NCBI GenBank assembly: GCA_045593985.1
Contig: JAZNXR010000030.1
Coordinates: 1 to 19,292 of the forward strand
Length of the DNA stretch: 19,292 nt
Origin: Colimorpha_A sp045593985
Lineage (GTDB): Bacteria; Bacillota; Clostridia; Oscillospirales; CAG-272
Reading direction: 5' to 3'
Shown piece by piece: positions 12,935 to 19,292 of the stretch (the stretch's first letter is position 1; the number at the start of each line of letters is the position of its first letter). The position numbers and the translations under genes are program-made. Below the pieces are notes generated by a model that saw only the letters and a list, made by a program, of their open reading frames with translations, was not told where the DNA came from and made no database searches.

Positions 12935-14134
12935 TTATCTGGGAGTAAATGCGGGGCAGCCGATTATTCCATCGCCACGCACGCCGCAACTACCATACTT
13001 CACACAATGACGGCATCTTTCTTGCGCGTTTCTCCAAGCAGCGCTCGCCTGTTCTTGGGCCATTCGAGCCTGTCTCTGCGCTTCTCTTGCTTGCGCTTGT
13101 GCCGCATCTGCCTGTGCTTGCGCTGCGCGCTCCATAGCGGCGTTATGCTCTCTCATTGCACGAGCATCCGCTTCTGCTTGGCGCGCCATCGCTTCGTTAT
13201 GCCTACGGTTATCGTCCGCCTGACGCGCAAGGATACGCTCCTGTCTTTCGGCTTCTTCGCGTCTTGCTTCTTCCTCTTCGTCCTTACGCTCTTCATCAAG
13301 CGCAAGATTGATAGCTTCCTTCAAGGAATCGGCTCTTTTCTGCTTCAGCAGTGTAGAAATGCGTCCCGAAATATAGAAAAGATCCTCGGGAATCAAATCA
13401 ATGCTTGCAAGCTCGTCCAACATTGCATCTCTTTCACGATGATACTCTTCAAGCTTTTTCTTATTTTTCTGAATGACTTCTTCACATTCAGCATCATAAC
13501 AAGCGGATTCCTCTTTAAATTTCTTATCACAATCCTCAACGCAAGCCAAAAAAGCTGCTTCAAATTCCATGAACCCTTTGTATCGCACTTCCTTCGATTC
13601 AGGGGTAATCCGCTTGTCAAATCTAGCCTGTGCCTCTTTCATGTTTTCTTCATATTCTTTTATTTCATCGTAGCATTTCAAAACATCAAGCACGCCGGAA
13701 ATAGGGAATATTTTGCACATGATAACCGTCGGAATAATCATAATAAGCGAAATAGCAGTGAGCTTCATTCCGAGTCCGTCCGGCAATAAAGCGGATCCAA
13801 ACATGCCGATGCAGAGGAGAATAACCGTTAAGTAAATAAGGCCAAGAGAAACACCGCCTAAAATGCTGTTCTTTTTAGGAAATTCCACGGGCTTAGGATA
13901 ATTCGGGACACTAACATACATATCCGAAGCGTAAGCGGGCAATTTTTCTTCCTGCTCCGTCTGGTATTCGTTAAGTTTATTGCAAAACCTCTCCGCTACC
14001 TGGCTCAACTCTTCTTTGTTTTCCACCGAAACCAAGCTATCAATCTTTTTGCCTGTAGATCTAATCGAATAATATAGATTGTCAATTTTATCCAGTTCAT
14101 TGATTATTTCAGGAATACTCATTTCTTTACTCAT
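12935..14134 (-). CDS. Membrane protein with two transmembrane helices, long coiled coil and C-terminal cysteine motif (unknown function)
   Basis: 399 residues, not recognised. Residues 1-85 form a soluble, helical N-terminal part. Two hydrophobic segments at about 91-115 and 123-146 form a hairpin. Residues 150-250 are charged helix. Residues 280-373 form a long Glu/Arg/Ala/Gln-rich coiled coil. The end holds C-x2-C-x5-C-x9-C (Cys374, 377, 383, 393) followed by PAFTPR, which looks like a small zinc-binding knuckle. With a short hairpin in the membrane, both long regions are probably cytoplasmic. Start ATG at 14134 has AAAGGAG upstream. It follows the acidic-tail gene by 15 bases, so the two form an operon. 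Function is unknown; a scaffold or secretion/division-related role is speculation. Confidence 0.75.
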   Translation of the reverse strand: MSKEMSIPEIINELDKIDNLYYSIRSTGKKIDSLVSVENKEELSQVAERFCNKLNEYQTEQEEKLPAYASDMYVSVPNYPKPVEFPKKNSILGGVSLGLIYLTVILLCIGMFGSALLPDGLGMKLTAISLIMIIPTVIMCKIFPISGVLDVLKCYDEIKEYEENMKEAQARFDKRITPESKEVRYKGFMEFEAAFLACVEDCDKKFKEESACYDAECEEVIQKNKKKLEEYHRERDAMLDELASIDLIPEDLFYISGRISTLLKQKRADSLKEAINLALDEERKDEEEEARREEAERQERILARQADDNRRHNEAMARQAEADARAMREHNAAMERAAQAQADAAQAQAREAQRQARMAQEQASAAWRNAQERCRHCVKYGSCGVRGDGIIGCPAFTPR

Positions 14135-14149
14135 TTCGTTTCTCCTTTC

Positions 14150-14899
14150 TTACTCATCATCGTCGTCATCATAATCTTCGTCGTCATCATAATCTTCGTC
14201 GTCGTCATAATCTTCGTCGTCGTCATCATAATCTTCATCTTCAGTGTCCAGATCTTCTTTGTCCTCATCGGTAGGGATTATGCTGTAGATATACGGCGCG
14301 AATGTTTTTTCTTTTTGTGAGATACCGCGCAAGGAGAAAACAGAAATTATATCTCTTTCAATTTTATACATATCGGTCAGTTCTTCACCGGGCTTGCAGT
14401 AAGTAATACGCTCAAACGGTCTGCCTTCGCTCGAATACCGTGAGGAGTTCTTGTCATTACCATTATGTAATATACAGAGATATATTCCGCAATTAGTAGT
14501 ATAATTTTTATAATCAACACATCCCTCGCGCTTCACATACCTCACAATAGGATTTTTCTTTTCATCTATGACATTCGGGTAGCCGCCGAATTCAAGCTTT
14601 GAATCGACCATGGAATTCGCCATTATAAATGCTAATTTAGAAATGATCCTACGATCATCTAATAGTGCGATCAAACATAAATACTTGTAAAAAAAGGTGA
14701 TTTTTTCTCCAAGCGTGGAAAGAGAATTATACGCATCTATTCCCTCTTGGGAAAAATACCATTTTATTCTCTCTTCGCTTAAATGCCCATCCTTATCGCG
14801 CTTTGCTTTATTAATCTTGCTTGAAATTGCTGCACCATTTGTGATCAAACGAAACATGCTTGCCGGGTACTTAATAAAAATGTTTTTTAATGCTGACAT
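14150..14899 (-). CDS. Protein with a repetitive poly-acidic C-terminal tail (unknown function)
   Basis: 249 residues, no recognised domain. The first about 210 residues are soluble with a basic N-terminal region (KNIFIKYP, SSKINKAKRDKD), a helical middle (61-100) and several cysteines. Residues 211-249 are almost only Asp, Glu and Tyr in a repeating EDYDDD pattern. The start is ATG at 14899 because AGAAAGGA lies eight bases upstream; an in-frame TTG at 14920 would include that site. Stop at 14150 is 15 bases before the next gene's start, implying co-transcription. I find no convincing promoter. Base composition is more AT-rich than the flanking housekeeping genes, which could reflect later acquisition or weak codon selection. 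Confidence 0.72.
   Translation of the reverse strand: MSALKNIFIKYPASMFRLITNGAAISSKINKAKRDKDGHLSEERIKWYFSQEGIDAYNSLSTLGEKITFFYKYLCLIALLDDRRIISKLAFIMANSMVDSKLEFGGYPNVIDEKKNPIVRYVKREGCVDYKNYTTNCGIYLCILHNGNDKNSSRYSSEGRPFERITYCKPGEELTDMYKIERDIISVFSLRGISQKEKTFAPYIYSIIPTDEDKEDLDTEDEDYDDDDEDYDDDEDYDDDEDYDDDDDE
14153..14236 (-). repeat. Tandem 18-21 base repeat encoding the acidic tail
   Basis: ATAATCTTC recurs on the plus strand at 14171, 14189, 14207 and 14228, spacings 18, 18 and 21, with GTC/ATC triplets between. It encodes the EDYDDD repeats. Such arrays can change length by replication slippage in whole codons. Confidence 0.85.
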
Positions 14900-15134
14900 A
14901 CAAAATTTCCTTTCTGTCAATGTTATTTCACCACATATTTTTTAATATGGGTAATAGGGCAAGCTTTGGCGTTTCTTTAAGTGCGCGATTACTTAAAGTT
15001 AATATTTACCGACCAAATTTCGCCCTCTATATATCTATGTCGAAAAAATTTGATATTTTTCTCACAAAAATCAAAAAATTTTAAAAAAATTTTTATTTTT
15101 TCAAAATATAATGCAATACGCAGACAAAAGTTTA
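14900..15134. other. AT-rich intergenic stretch without a visible gene
   Basis: About 235 bases between the acidic-tail gene and the ROK gene's terminator. It contains long A and T runs (15041-15110) and a small CATATT/AATATG inverted repeat (14934-14949). TTGACA on the minus strand at 14920-14915 lies inside the leader and is too close to the start codon to be the -35. I see no coding signal or structured RNA I can name. Confidence 0.5.
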
Positions 15135-15139
15135 AACAA

Positions 15140-15174
15140 AAAAACACGGGAACAAATACTGTTCTCGTGTTTTT
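15140..15174 (-). terminator. Terminator of the mscL-ROK operon
   Basis: ACACGGGAACA (15144-15154) pairs with TGTTCTCGTGT (15160-15170) around a five-base loop, with one pair that is G-U or A-C depending on the strand. On the minus strand it is followed by a T-rich run, about 15 bases after the ROK stop. Confidence 0.85.
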
Positions 15175-15187
15175 GTTGTTTATAATA

Positions 15188-16138
15188 TCAGCGAGTAATT
15201 GCAGCAGCTCCGATGATTCCCGCATCGTTTCCAAGCTCTGCAACGCATATCTTGGTCTTAAGCTCGCAGCCTGCGGTAAACTGATCTCTTTCGGCAATTT
15301 CGATGACCGGATCAAGAAGGTAATGACCTTCGTTTGCGACACCGCCTCCGATGCAGAGTACGTTCGGCTGGAATATATTAATAATATTCGTAATACCGCA
15401 AGCGAGGTAGCTTATGTACTTATCGACAACTTCCTTACCCGCCTTATCGCCCTGCTTCATAGCAGCAAAGGGAGTACGGGCGCTTGCCTTATTGATATCG
15501 CCTCCGACAAGCTCCCACATAAGTGTGTCCTTGGTCTCTGCAAGCTTTTCTCTTGTCATTCTGCCGAGAGCCGTAGCGGACGAATACGCTTCCCAACAGC
15601 CCTTACGACCGCAGGTACACTGTTCGCCGTCATACTCGATCACCATATGACCGATCTCACCGCCTGCGTGGTTGAAGCCGCCGAAGATCTTACCGTTAAT
15701 GATAATTCCGCTTCCGACGCCTGTGCCGAGCGTTACCATAACAGCAGTCTCTGCACCCTTTGCAGCGCCGCCCATTGCTTCGCCGAGCGCCGCCGCATTT
15801 GCGTCGTTATCAATGTAGATATTCTCGATCGGAAGATACTTTTTAAGCACGTCTACGATCGGGTAATTATACATTCTGATATTATTAGACGAGATTACGA
15901 CACCGTTTACGGGATCGATAGATCCCGGAGATCCGATTCCTGCGTGAGCGATCTCCGAAATATCAATATTGGTCTCCTCAAGAAGCTTCAGAGAAAGCGA
16001 CGCTATATCCTTTACGACCTCTTCAAGATCGCGCTCCGAAAGTGTCGGGGTGCTTCCCTTTTTTACGATCTTATAATTCTCGTCAACTATACCGATAGCG
16101 ATATTAGTTCCACCGAGGTCAATGCCGAGATAATACAT
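15188..16138 (-). CDS. glcK: ROK-family glucokinase
   Basis: A 316-residue cytoplasmic sugar kinase of the ROK family, most like the ATP-dependent glucokinases of Firmicutes. It has phosphate-binding DLGGT (7-11), the catalytic Asp113 in NDANAA, TLGTGVGSG (138-145), GGEIGH (160-165), and the structural zinc site His165 with Cys175, Cys177 and Cys182 (CxCGxxGCWE). There is no N-terminal helix-turn-helix, so it is an enzyme and not a NagC/XylR-type repressor. Start ATG at 16138 follows an AAGG site in the 14-base gap after mscL, so both genes share a transcript. Glucose is the likeliest substrate; other hexoses or N-acetyl sugars cannot be excluded. Confidence 0.9.
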   Translation of the reverse strand: MYYLGIDLGGTNIAIGIVDENYKIVKKGSTPTLSERDLEEVVKDIASLSLKLLEETNIDISEIAHAGIGSPGSIDPVNGVVISSNNIRMYNYPIVDVLKKYLPIENIYIDNDANAAALGEAMGGAAKGAETAVMVTLGTGVGSGIIINGKIFGGFNHAGGEIGHMVIEYDGEQCTCGRKGCWEAYSSATALGRMTREKLAETKDTLMWELVGGDINKASARTPFAAMKQGDKAGKEVVDKYISYLACGITNIINIFQPNVLCIGGGVANEGHYLLDPVIEIAERDQFTAGCELKTKICVAELGNDAGIIGAAAITR

Positions 16139-16152
16139 ATCTTTTTACCTTA

Positions 16153-16671
16153 TTACTTATTCTTAAGAAGGTCGCGGATCTCAGAGAGAAGCTCTGCCTG
16201 CTGAAGAACGCTTGCATCAAGCTGTGCCTGCTTTGCAGCGAGAGCGTCTGCAGCTTCCTTAGCCTTTGCGTCTGCTTCTGCCTTCTTTGCAGCTTCCTCT
16301 GCGAGCTTCTTTGCTTCAAGACGAGCTCTGCCGCGAGCGATGATCGTAATTACGATAAAAATACAAAGCGCAGTGATAAGGAAGTCAATAATCGTCTGGA
16401 GCCAGGTTCCCCAAAGAATAGCTACCTCGGGAGTTGCCGCGGTAACTACCGCGCCGGTCTCATCAATAACTTCGGGAACTGCCTCATGGATAACGGTCTT
16501 GAGAGAATCAAGGCTTCCCTGCTTTACGAAGATGCCGACGAAGGGGTTGATTATGTAGTTTACAAGACCGGTTACGATCTTACCGAACGAGCCGCCGATT
16601 ACAACACCGACTGCCATGTCGATTACATTACCCTTGGAAATAAACTTTTTGAATTCGCTGAAAAATTTCAT
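16153..16671 (-). CDS. mscL: Large-conductance mechanosensitive channel MscL, with extended C-terminal linker
   Basis: Homopentameric membrane channel that opens under hypo-osmotic stress to release solutes. Residues 1-13 form the amphipathic N-terminal helix (MKFFSEFKKF). TM1 (about 15-45) contains GNVIDMAVGVVIGGSFGKIV, the most conserved stretch of the family, and TM2 is at about 88-112. The C-terminal bundle helix LLSEIRDLLKNK closes the protein at 161-172. Total 172 residues against 130-150 normally. The surplus is an Ala/Lys/Glu-rich linker (about 117-157) between TM2 and the bundle. Start ATG at 16671 has GGAGG upstream. It is the first gene of a two-gene unit with the ROK kinase. Confidence 0.96.
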   Translation of the reverse strand: MKFFSEFKKFISKGNVIDMAVGVVIGGSFGKIVTGLVNYIINPFVGIFVKQGSLDSLKTVIHEAVPEVIDETGAVVTAATPEVAILWGTWLQTIIDFLITALCIFIVITIIARGRARLEAKKLAEEAAKKAEADAKAKEAADALAAKQAQLDASVLQQAELLSEIRDLLKNK

Positions 16672-16709
16672 TTTAGTTTCCTCCGAAAAAATTTGTTTTA
16701 TTTTAAGAT

Positions 16710-16739
16710 ATTATATCTTATAACAGAGCTTTTTGTCAA
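16710..16739 (-). promoter_or_regulatory. Promoter of mscL-ROK operon
   Basis: TTGACA (16739-16734), an 18-base spacer, and TATAAT (16715-16710). It begins about 20 bases after the stop of the zinc-ribbon gene. I see no strong terminator between them, so readthrough from upstream is possible. Confidence 0.82.
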
Positions 16740-16759
16740 TAGAAAACGGCTCAAATAAG

Positions 16760-17446
16760 TTACTTTTTGGCTTTTTCGAGTTCAAGCACATCGATATGGA
16801 GAAAAGCATTCGCAGCAAGAGTGCTTGACATCGGGACGAATTTCTCATAGCCGCACTTTTTGCAAAAAATATGAACTGTATCGCCCTTGAATTCGAAGTC
16901 ACAGTCAGGCGCTCCATCCTCGCAGCCGCAATGAATATCACCCTCCTCAGAAAGCTCGGCAAGCATAAAACGAACGACATCCTCTATCTGTGCATAATCA
17001 AGACGATATTCCTCGTCGACGTTGTCATCGCCCTCGACTGCATTTTTGCCTCTCATAAACGCTTCAAGATCATCAAAGCCCGCTTCCTCAATAAGCTCAA
17101 GAAGCTGCAGATCGGCTTCCTTTGCCGCCTCAATAACCTTATCCTTTTCGCCGATAAAGCAGGCATCAAGACCGGAATAAGTGCAGTTGAGTGCAAGAAT
17201 CTCTCGGTCGAAGAATGCTCCACTTGTAAGCAGATAGCTATGCGGGTTTGGGCAGAAAATGCAAGGAACGTTTATCCTAATCTTATCTTCGCCCGTATAG
17301 GTGATTTTAAGCTCCGAGCCGCCGCAGTCGCATTTAAGCTTGATGAGATCGCCCGAAAGAGTGAATATTCCGACGATTCCGAAAATAAACTTTCCGCAGG
17401 TCGGGCAACGGTATGCTATTGTAGTTTCTTTTGAATTGAGTATCAT
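16760..17446 (-). CDS. Multi-zinc-ribbon protein of unknown function
   Basis: 228 residues, cytoplasmic, not assigned to a named family. It contains several paired-cysteine knuckles: CPTC (14-17), CDC (39-41), CIFC (62-65), CGC with Cys182 (173-182), and CKKC (195-198). These could form two or three zinc ribbons separated by beta-rich segments and an acidic helical middle (103-170). The first pair, YRCPTCGKFIFG, and the last, FCKKCGYEKFVP, resemble ribbons in small nucleic-acid-associated proteins, but no catalytic motif is visible. Start ATG at 17446 lies three bases from the stop of the upstream membrane protein, with AAGGGAT inside that gene's end, so the two are co-transcribed. Confidence 0.8.
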   Translation of the reverse strand: MILNSKETTIAYRCPTCGKFIFGIVGIFTLSGDLIKLKCDCGGSELKITYTGEDKIRINVPCIFCPNPHSYLLTSGAFFDREILALNCTYSGLDACFIGEKDKVIEAAKEADLQLLELIEEAGFDDLEAFMRGKNAVEGDDNVDEEYRLDYAQIEDVVRFMLAELSEEGDIHCGCEDGAPDCDFEFKGDTVHIFCKKCGYEKFVPMSSTLAANAFLHIDVLELEKAKK

Positions 17447-17449
17447 ATA

Positions 17450-18100
17450 TTATCCCTTATATTGTATTCCTTCAGTGACCTTGTTTCCCTTGCCGGGATC
17501 GAATTTTTCGCTTCCGGCATCCTTATCGTAAACGATACATCTGCCTATCTCGTACTTTTCACCGTTTTGATAGTAGATTATAACATGCGCGCCGTCTACG
17601 CCGCTAAGATCGACATTTTCAAATGCGATCCTGTAATAGCGGTACATCATCGCCGCATCGGTGATATAACAGTACTTTGTATAGTGCGCCTTTTCTACTC
17701 CGTCAGCGGCCGTAACAAGCTCGAAAACGAATTCTCCGACACCGCTTGCATAATTTTCGTACTCACGGCTTAGCACGTTATACCGAAGCATAAACTGAAG
17801 CTGACCGATCTCTTTCGTATGATAAATTCTTCCGATATAAAAGAGTCGGCTGAGTTCGGGATCGTTATACTCGGATAGACGGCGCACAGTCAGCGTGCTG
17901 TTTTCCTTTTGCTCGACAGCCGCTTCAGTCCAAAGATATTTTTTCATCTTCGACGTGCCGTCCTGCAGGCAGGCACGCAAGGTAAGCCAGCCGAGCGAAA
18001 CAATAAGCCCGACCACAAGCGTTACTTTTATTATAAGTCCGAGCGTCTTAAGCGACTTCGGCGTAACAGAATCCTCAACGGGATCGAAGGTTTTTTTCAT
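17450..18100 (-). CDS. Single-pass membrane protein of unknown function
   Basis: 216 residues with a short cytoplasmic N terminus (1-18), one hydrophobic helix (about 19-41, GLIIKVTLVVGLIVSLGW), and an extracellular domain of about 170 residues. That domain has alternating strands, many tyrosines (e.g. YCYITDAAMMYRYYRIAF) and few cysteines. It is a signal-anchor rather than a lipoprotein, as there is no lipobox. I do not recognise the fold. Start ATG at 18100 has AAAGGA upstream. It has its own promoter and is followed after three bases by the zinc-ribbon gene. The pairing may link an envelope role with a cytoplasmic partner, but this is conjecture. Confidence 0.78.
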   Translation of the reverse strand: MKKTFDPVEDSVTPKSLKTLGLIIKVTLVVGLIVSLGWLTLRACLQDGTSKMKKYLWTEAAVEQKENSTLTVRRLSEYNDPELSRLFYIGRIYHTKEIGQLQFMLRYNVLSREYENYASGVGEFVFELVTAADGVEKAHYTKYCYITDAAMMYRYYRIAFENVDLSGVDGAHVIIYYQNGEKYEIGRCIVYDKDAGSEKFDPGKGNKVTEGIQYKG

Positions 18101-18131
18101 TTTGCATTCCTTTGACGGTATTATTTATATT

Positions 18132-18160
18132 ATTGTAGCACAAATAATCCCTTCATTCAA
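18132..18160 (-). promoter_or_regulatory. Promoter of the membrane protein/zinc-ribbon unit
   Basis: TTGAAT (18160-18155), a 17-base spacer, and TACAAT (18137-18132) with an extended -10 TGC. It is divergent from the trpS promoter. Confidence 0.7.
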
Positions 18161-18210
18161 GACAAATATAAAGAAAAATCGGCTTTTTAAGATAAAAAAG
18201 CGTTTAGGAC

Positions 18211-18240
18211 TTGCAAAACGGTGCCTGTTTGTGTTAAAAT
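18211..18240 (+). promoter_or_regulatory. Promoter of trpS
   Basis: TTGCAA (18211-18216), an 18-base spacer, and TAAAAT (18235-18240) with an extended -10 TG at 18232-18233. The leader would be about 23 bases, so no T-box or trp-leader attenuator fits. Confidence 0.65.
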
Positions 18241-18269
18241 AGATTATTCCTATTTAGTGGAGACGAATT

Positions 18270-19277
18270 ATGGAAAACGAAGTAATCAAAAAGAAAATAT
18301 TTTCGGGAGTTCAGCCGAGCGGAAAGCTTACCATCGGCAATTATCTCGGCTCTATAAAGAATTGGAAAGAGTTTGAAGAAAGCTACGACTGCATATACTG
18401 CGTCGTCGACCTTCATGCGATAACCGTCCGTCAGGATCCTGCCGAGCTTCGCCGCCGTACCTACGAAACGCTCGCACTCTATATCGCAAGTGGACTCGAT
18501 CCCCAAAAGAACACCCTTTTCGTGCAGAGCCACGTTCCTGCTCACGCAGAGCTTGCTTGGGTATTAAACTGCTACGCAATGCACGGCGAGCTTAACCGAA
18601 TGACACAGTTCAAGGATAAGAGCAAGAAGTACGCCGCCAACATCAACGCAGGACTGTTCACCTACCCCGTTCTTATGGCGTCGGATATTCTTCTTTATCA
18701 GACGAATCTCGTTCCCGTAGGCATCGACCAGATGCAGCATATCGAGCTGACAAGAGACATCGCAAACCGCTTTAACCAGGTCTACGGCGAGACATTTGCT
18801 ATTCCGGAGGGATTTATCCCGAAGGCAGGCGCAAAGGTTATGTCGCTTGCCGAGCCCGAAAGAAAAATGAGCAAATCCGATACGAATACTAACGCATCGG
18901 TTTATATTCTTGATAGCAGAGACGATATCATCAGAAAGTTCAAGCGTGCAGTCACCGACTCCGACACCGTCGTTCGCCGTGCCGAAGGCAAGGACGGTAT
19001 AAATAACCTTATGACGATCTACACAGCGTTCACCGGCAAAACTGACGCCGAGATCGAAAAGGAATTTGAAGGACTCGGCTACGGACACTTCAAGCTCGCA
19101 GTCGGCGAGACCGTCGCAGACGCGCTCGCTCCCGTTAAGACGGAATTTGACCGTCTTATGAGCGATAAGGCGTATCTCGAAGCCGTCATGAAGGACGGCT
19201 CCGCAAGAGCCGCTTATCTCGCAAGAAAGACGCTCTCTAAGGTCTACCGCAAGGTCGGATTTACTCAGCCGAAGTAA
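18270..19277 (+). CDS. trpS: Tryptophanyl-tRNA synthetase
   Basis: Class I aminoacyl-tRNA synthetase that charges tRNA-Trp, acting as a cytoplasmic dimer. At 335 residues it matches the normal bacterial length. The HIGH-equivalent is TIGN (21-24) within QPSGKLTIGNYLG. The tryptophan/ATP region VPVGIDQMQHIELTRDIA spans 148-165, and KMSKS is at 199-203. Start ATG at 18270 has GGAG (18259-18262). The gene is complete, with its stop 15 bases from the window end. It has its own promoter and a very short leader, so the T-box control common for trpS in Firmicutes is absent here. Confidence 0.98.
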   Translation: MENEVIKKKIFSGVQPSGKLTIGNYLGSIKNWKEFEESYDCIYCVVDLHAITVRQDPAELRRRTYETLALYIASGLDPQKNTLFVQSHVPAHAELAWVLNCYAMHGELNRMTQFKDKSKKYAANINAGLFTYPVLMASDILLYQTNLVPVGIDQMQHIELTRDIANRFNQVYGETFAIPEGFIPKAGAKVMSLAEPERKMSKSDTNTNASVYILDSRDDIIRKFKRAVTDSDTVVRRAEGKDGINNLMTIYTAFTGKTDAEIEKEFEGLGYGHFKLAVGETVADALAPVKTEFDRLMSDKAYLEAVMKDGSARAAYLARKTLSKVYRKVGFTQPK

Positions 19278-19292
19278 AAGAAATGAAAAAGC

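Noticed and set aside
14153..14236. CRISPR-like array
   Set aside because: The repeats are short, in frame, and encode a continuous acidic protein tail without unique spacers.
14915..14920. TTGACA on the minus strand as a -35 for the acidic-tail gene
   Set aside because: It lies about 16 bases from the start codon, leaving no room for a -10 and leader.
14981..16204. Plus-strand open frame of about 400 codons opposite the ROK gene
   Set aside because: The minus strand carries all ROK kinase motifs in order; the plus frame is a codon-bias shadow.
18241..18269. T-box or trp-type leader before trpS (and likewise before aspS)
   Set aside because: Both leaders are only about 23-33 bases from consensus promoters, far too short.

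Overview
The window looks like a chromosomal segment of a low-to-moderate-GC, Gram-positive Clostridia-type anaerobe, probably a gut Oscillospirales or Christensenellales relative. The grounds are strong AGGAGG-type ribosome binding sites, near-consensus sigma-A promoters that mostly carry an extended -10 (TGnTATAAT), a QueT transporter behind a preQ1 riboswitch, an LCP cell-wall ligase, MEP-pathway isoprenoid genes, and a MinD-like gene next to an MgsA-family gene. From memory, that last pairing resembles the Clostridium min cluster. The species cannot be named from the sequence. Most of the window is housekeeping; 12.5-15.0 kb and 16.7-18.1 kb hold unrecognised proteins.

Layout. 1-727: a TetR-family regulator on the minus strand, with a consensus promoter embedded in two mirrored operators, and the first codons of a co-transcribed gene leaving the window at the left edge. 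728-2518: aspS on the minus strand with its own promoter and terminator. 2623-3200: promoter, preQ1-I riboswitch and queT on the plus strand. 3234-4643: an LCP-family wall-polymer ligase on the minus strand, with a duplicated GENGNW module. 4784-5740: a D-2-hydroxyacid dehydrogenase. 5769-8841: a compact operon of a Crp/Fnr-family regulator and a lipoprotein/permease/ATPase ABC importer of the SsuABC/TauABC type, preceded by a perfect palindromic operator just downstream of the promoter. 8844-10164: ispD-ispF, translationally coupled. 10158-10431: a hairpin-rich intergenic region. 10432-11091: rpe. 11162-12493: a MinD-like ATPase and an MgsA-family protein in one transcription unit. 12546-12899: a small acidic unknown protein. 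12935-14899 (minus): two unrecognised genes, one encoding a protein with a repetitive acidic tail and the other a membrane/coiled-coil/cysteine-motif protein. 15188-16671 (minus): mscL then a ROK glucokinase. 16760-18100 (minus): a membrane protein then a multi-zinc-ribbon protein. 18270-19277: trpS on the plus strand.

The clearest functional groupings are queuosine-precursor uptake under riboswitch control, the self-regulated ABC importer, and isoprenoid precursor synthesis by IspD and IspF. The most unusual item is the MgsA-family protein at 12047-12493. It aligns without gaps to E. coli MgsA through the active-site region, yet has lost four catalytic-site residues (equivalents of H19, D71, H98 and D101), while remaining coupled to a MinD-like ATPase with no MinC or MinE in view. 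The unknown two-gene unit at 12935-14899 is the best candidate for an undescribed system. No tRNA, rRNA, CRISPR array, insertion sequence or phage gene was seen.
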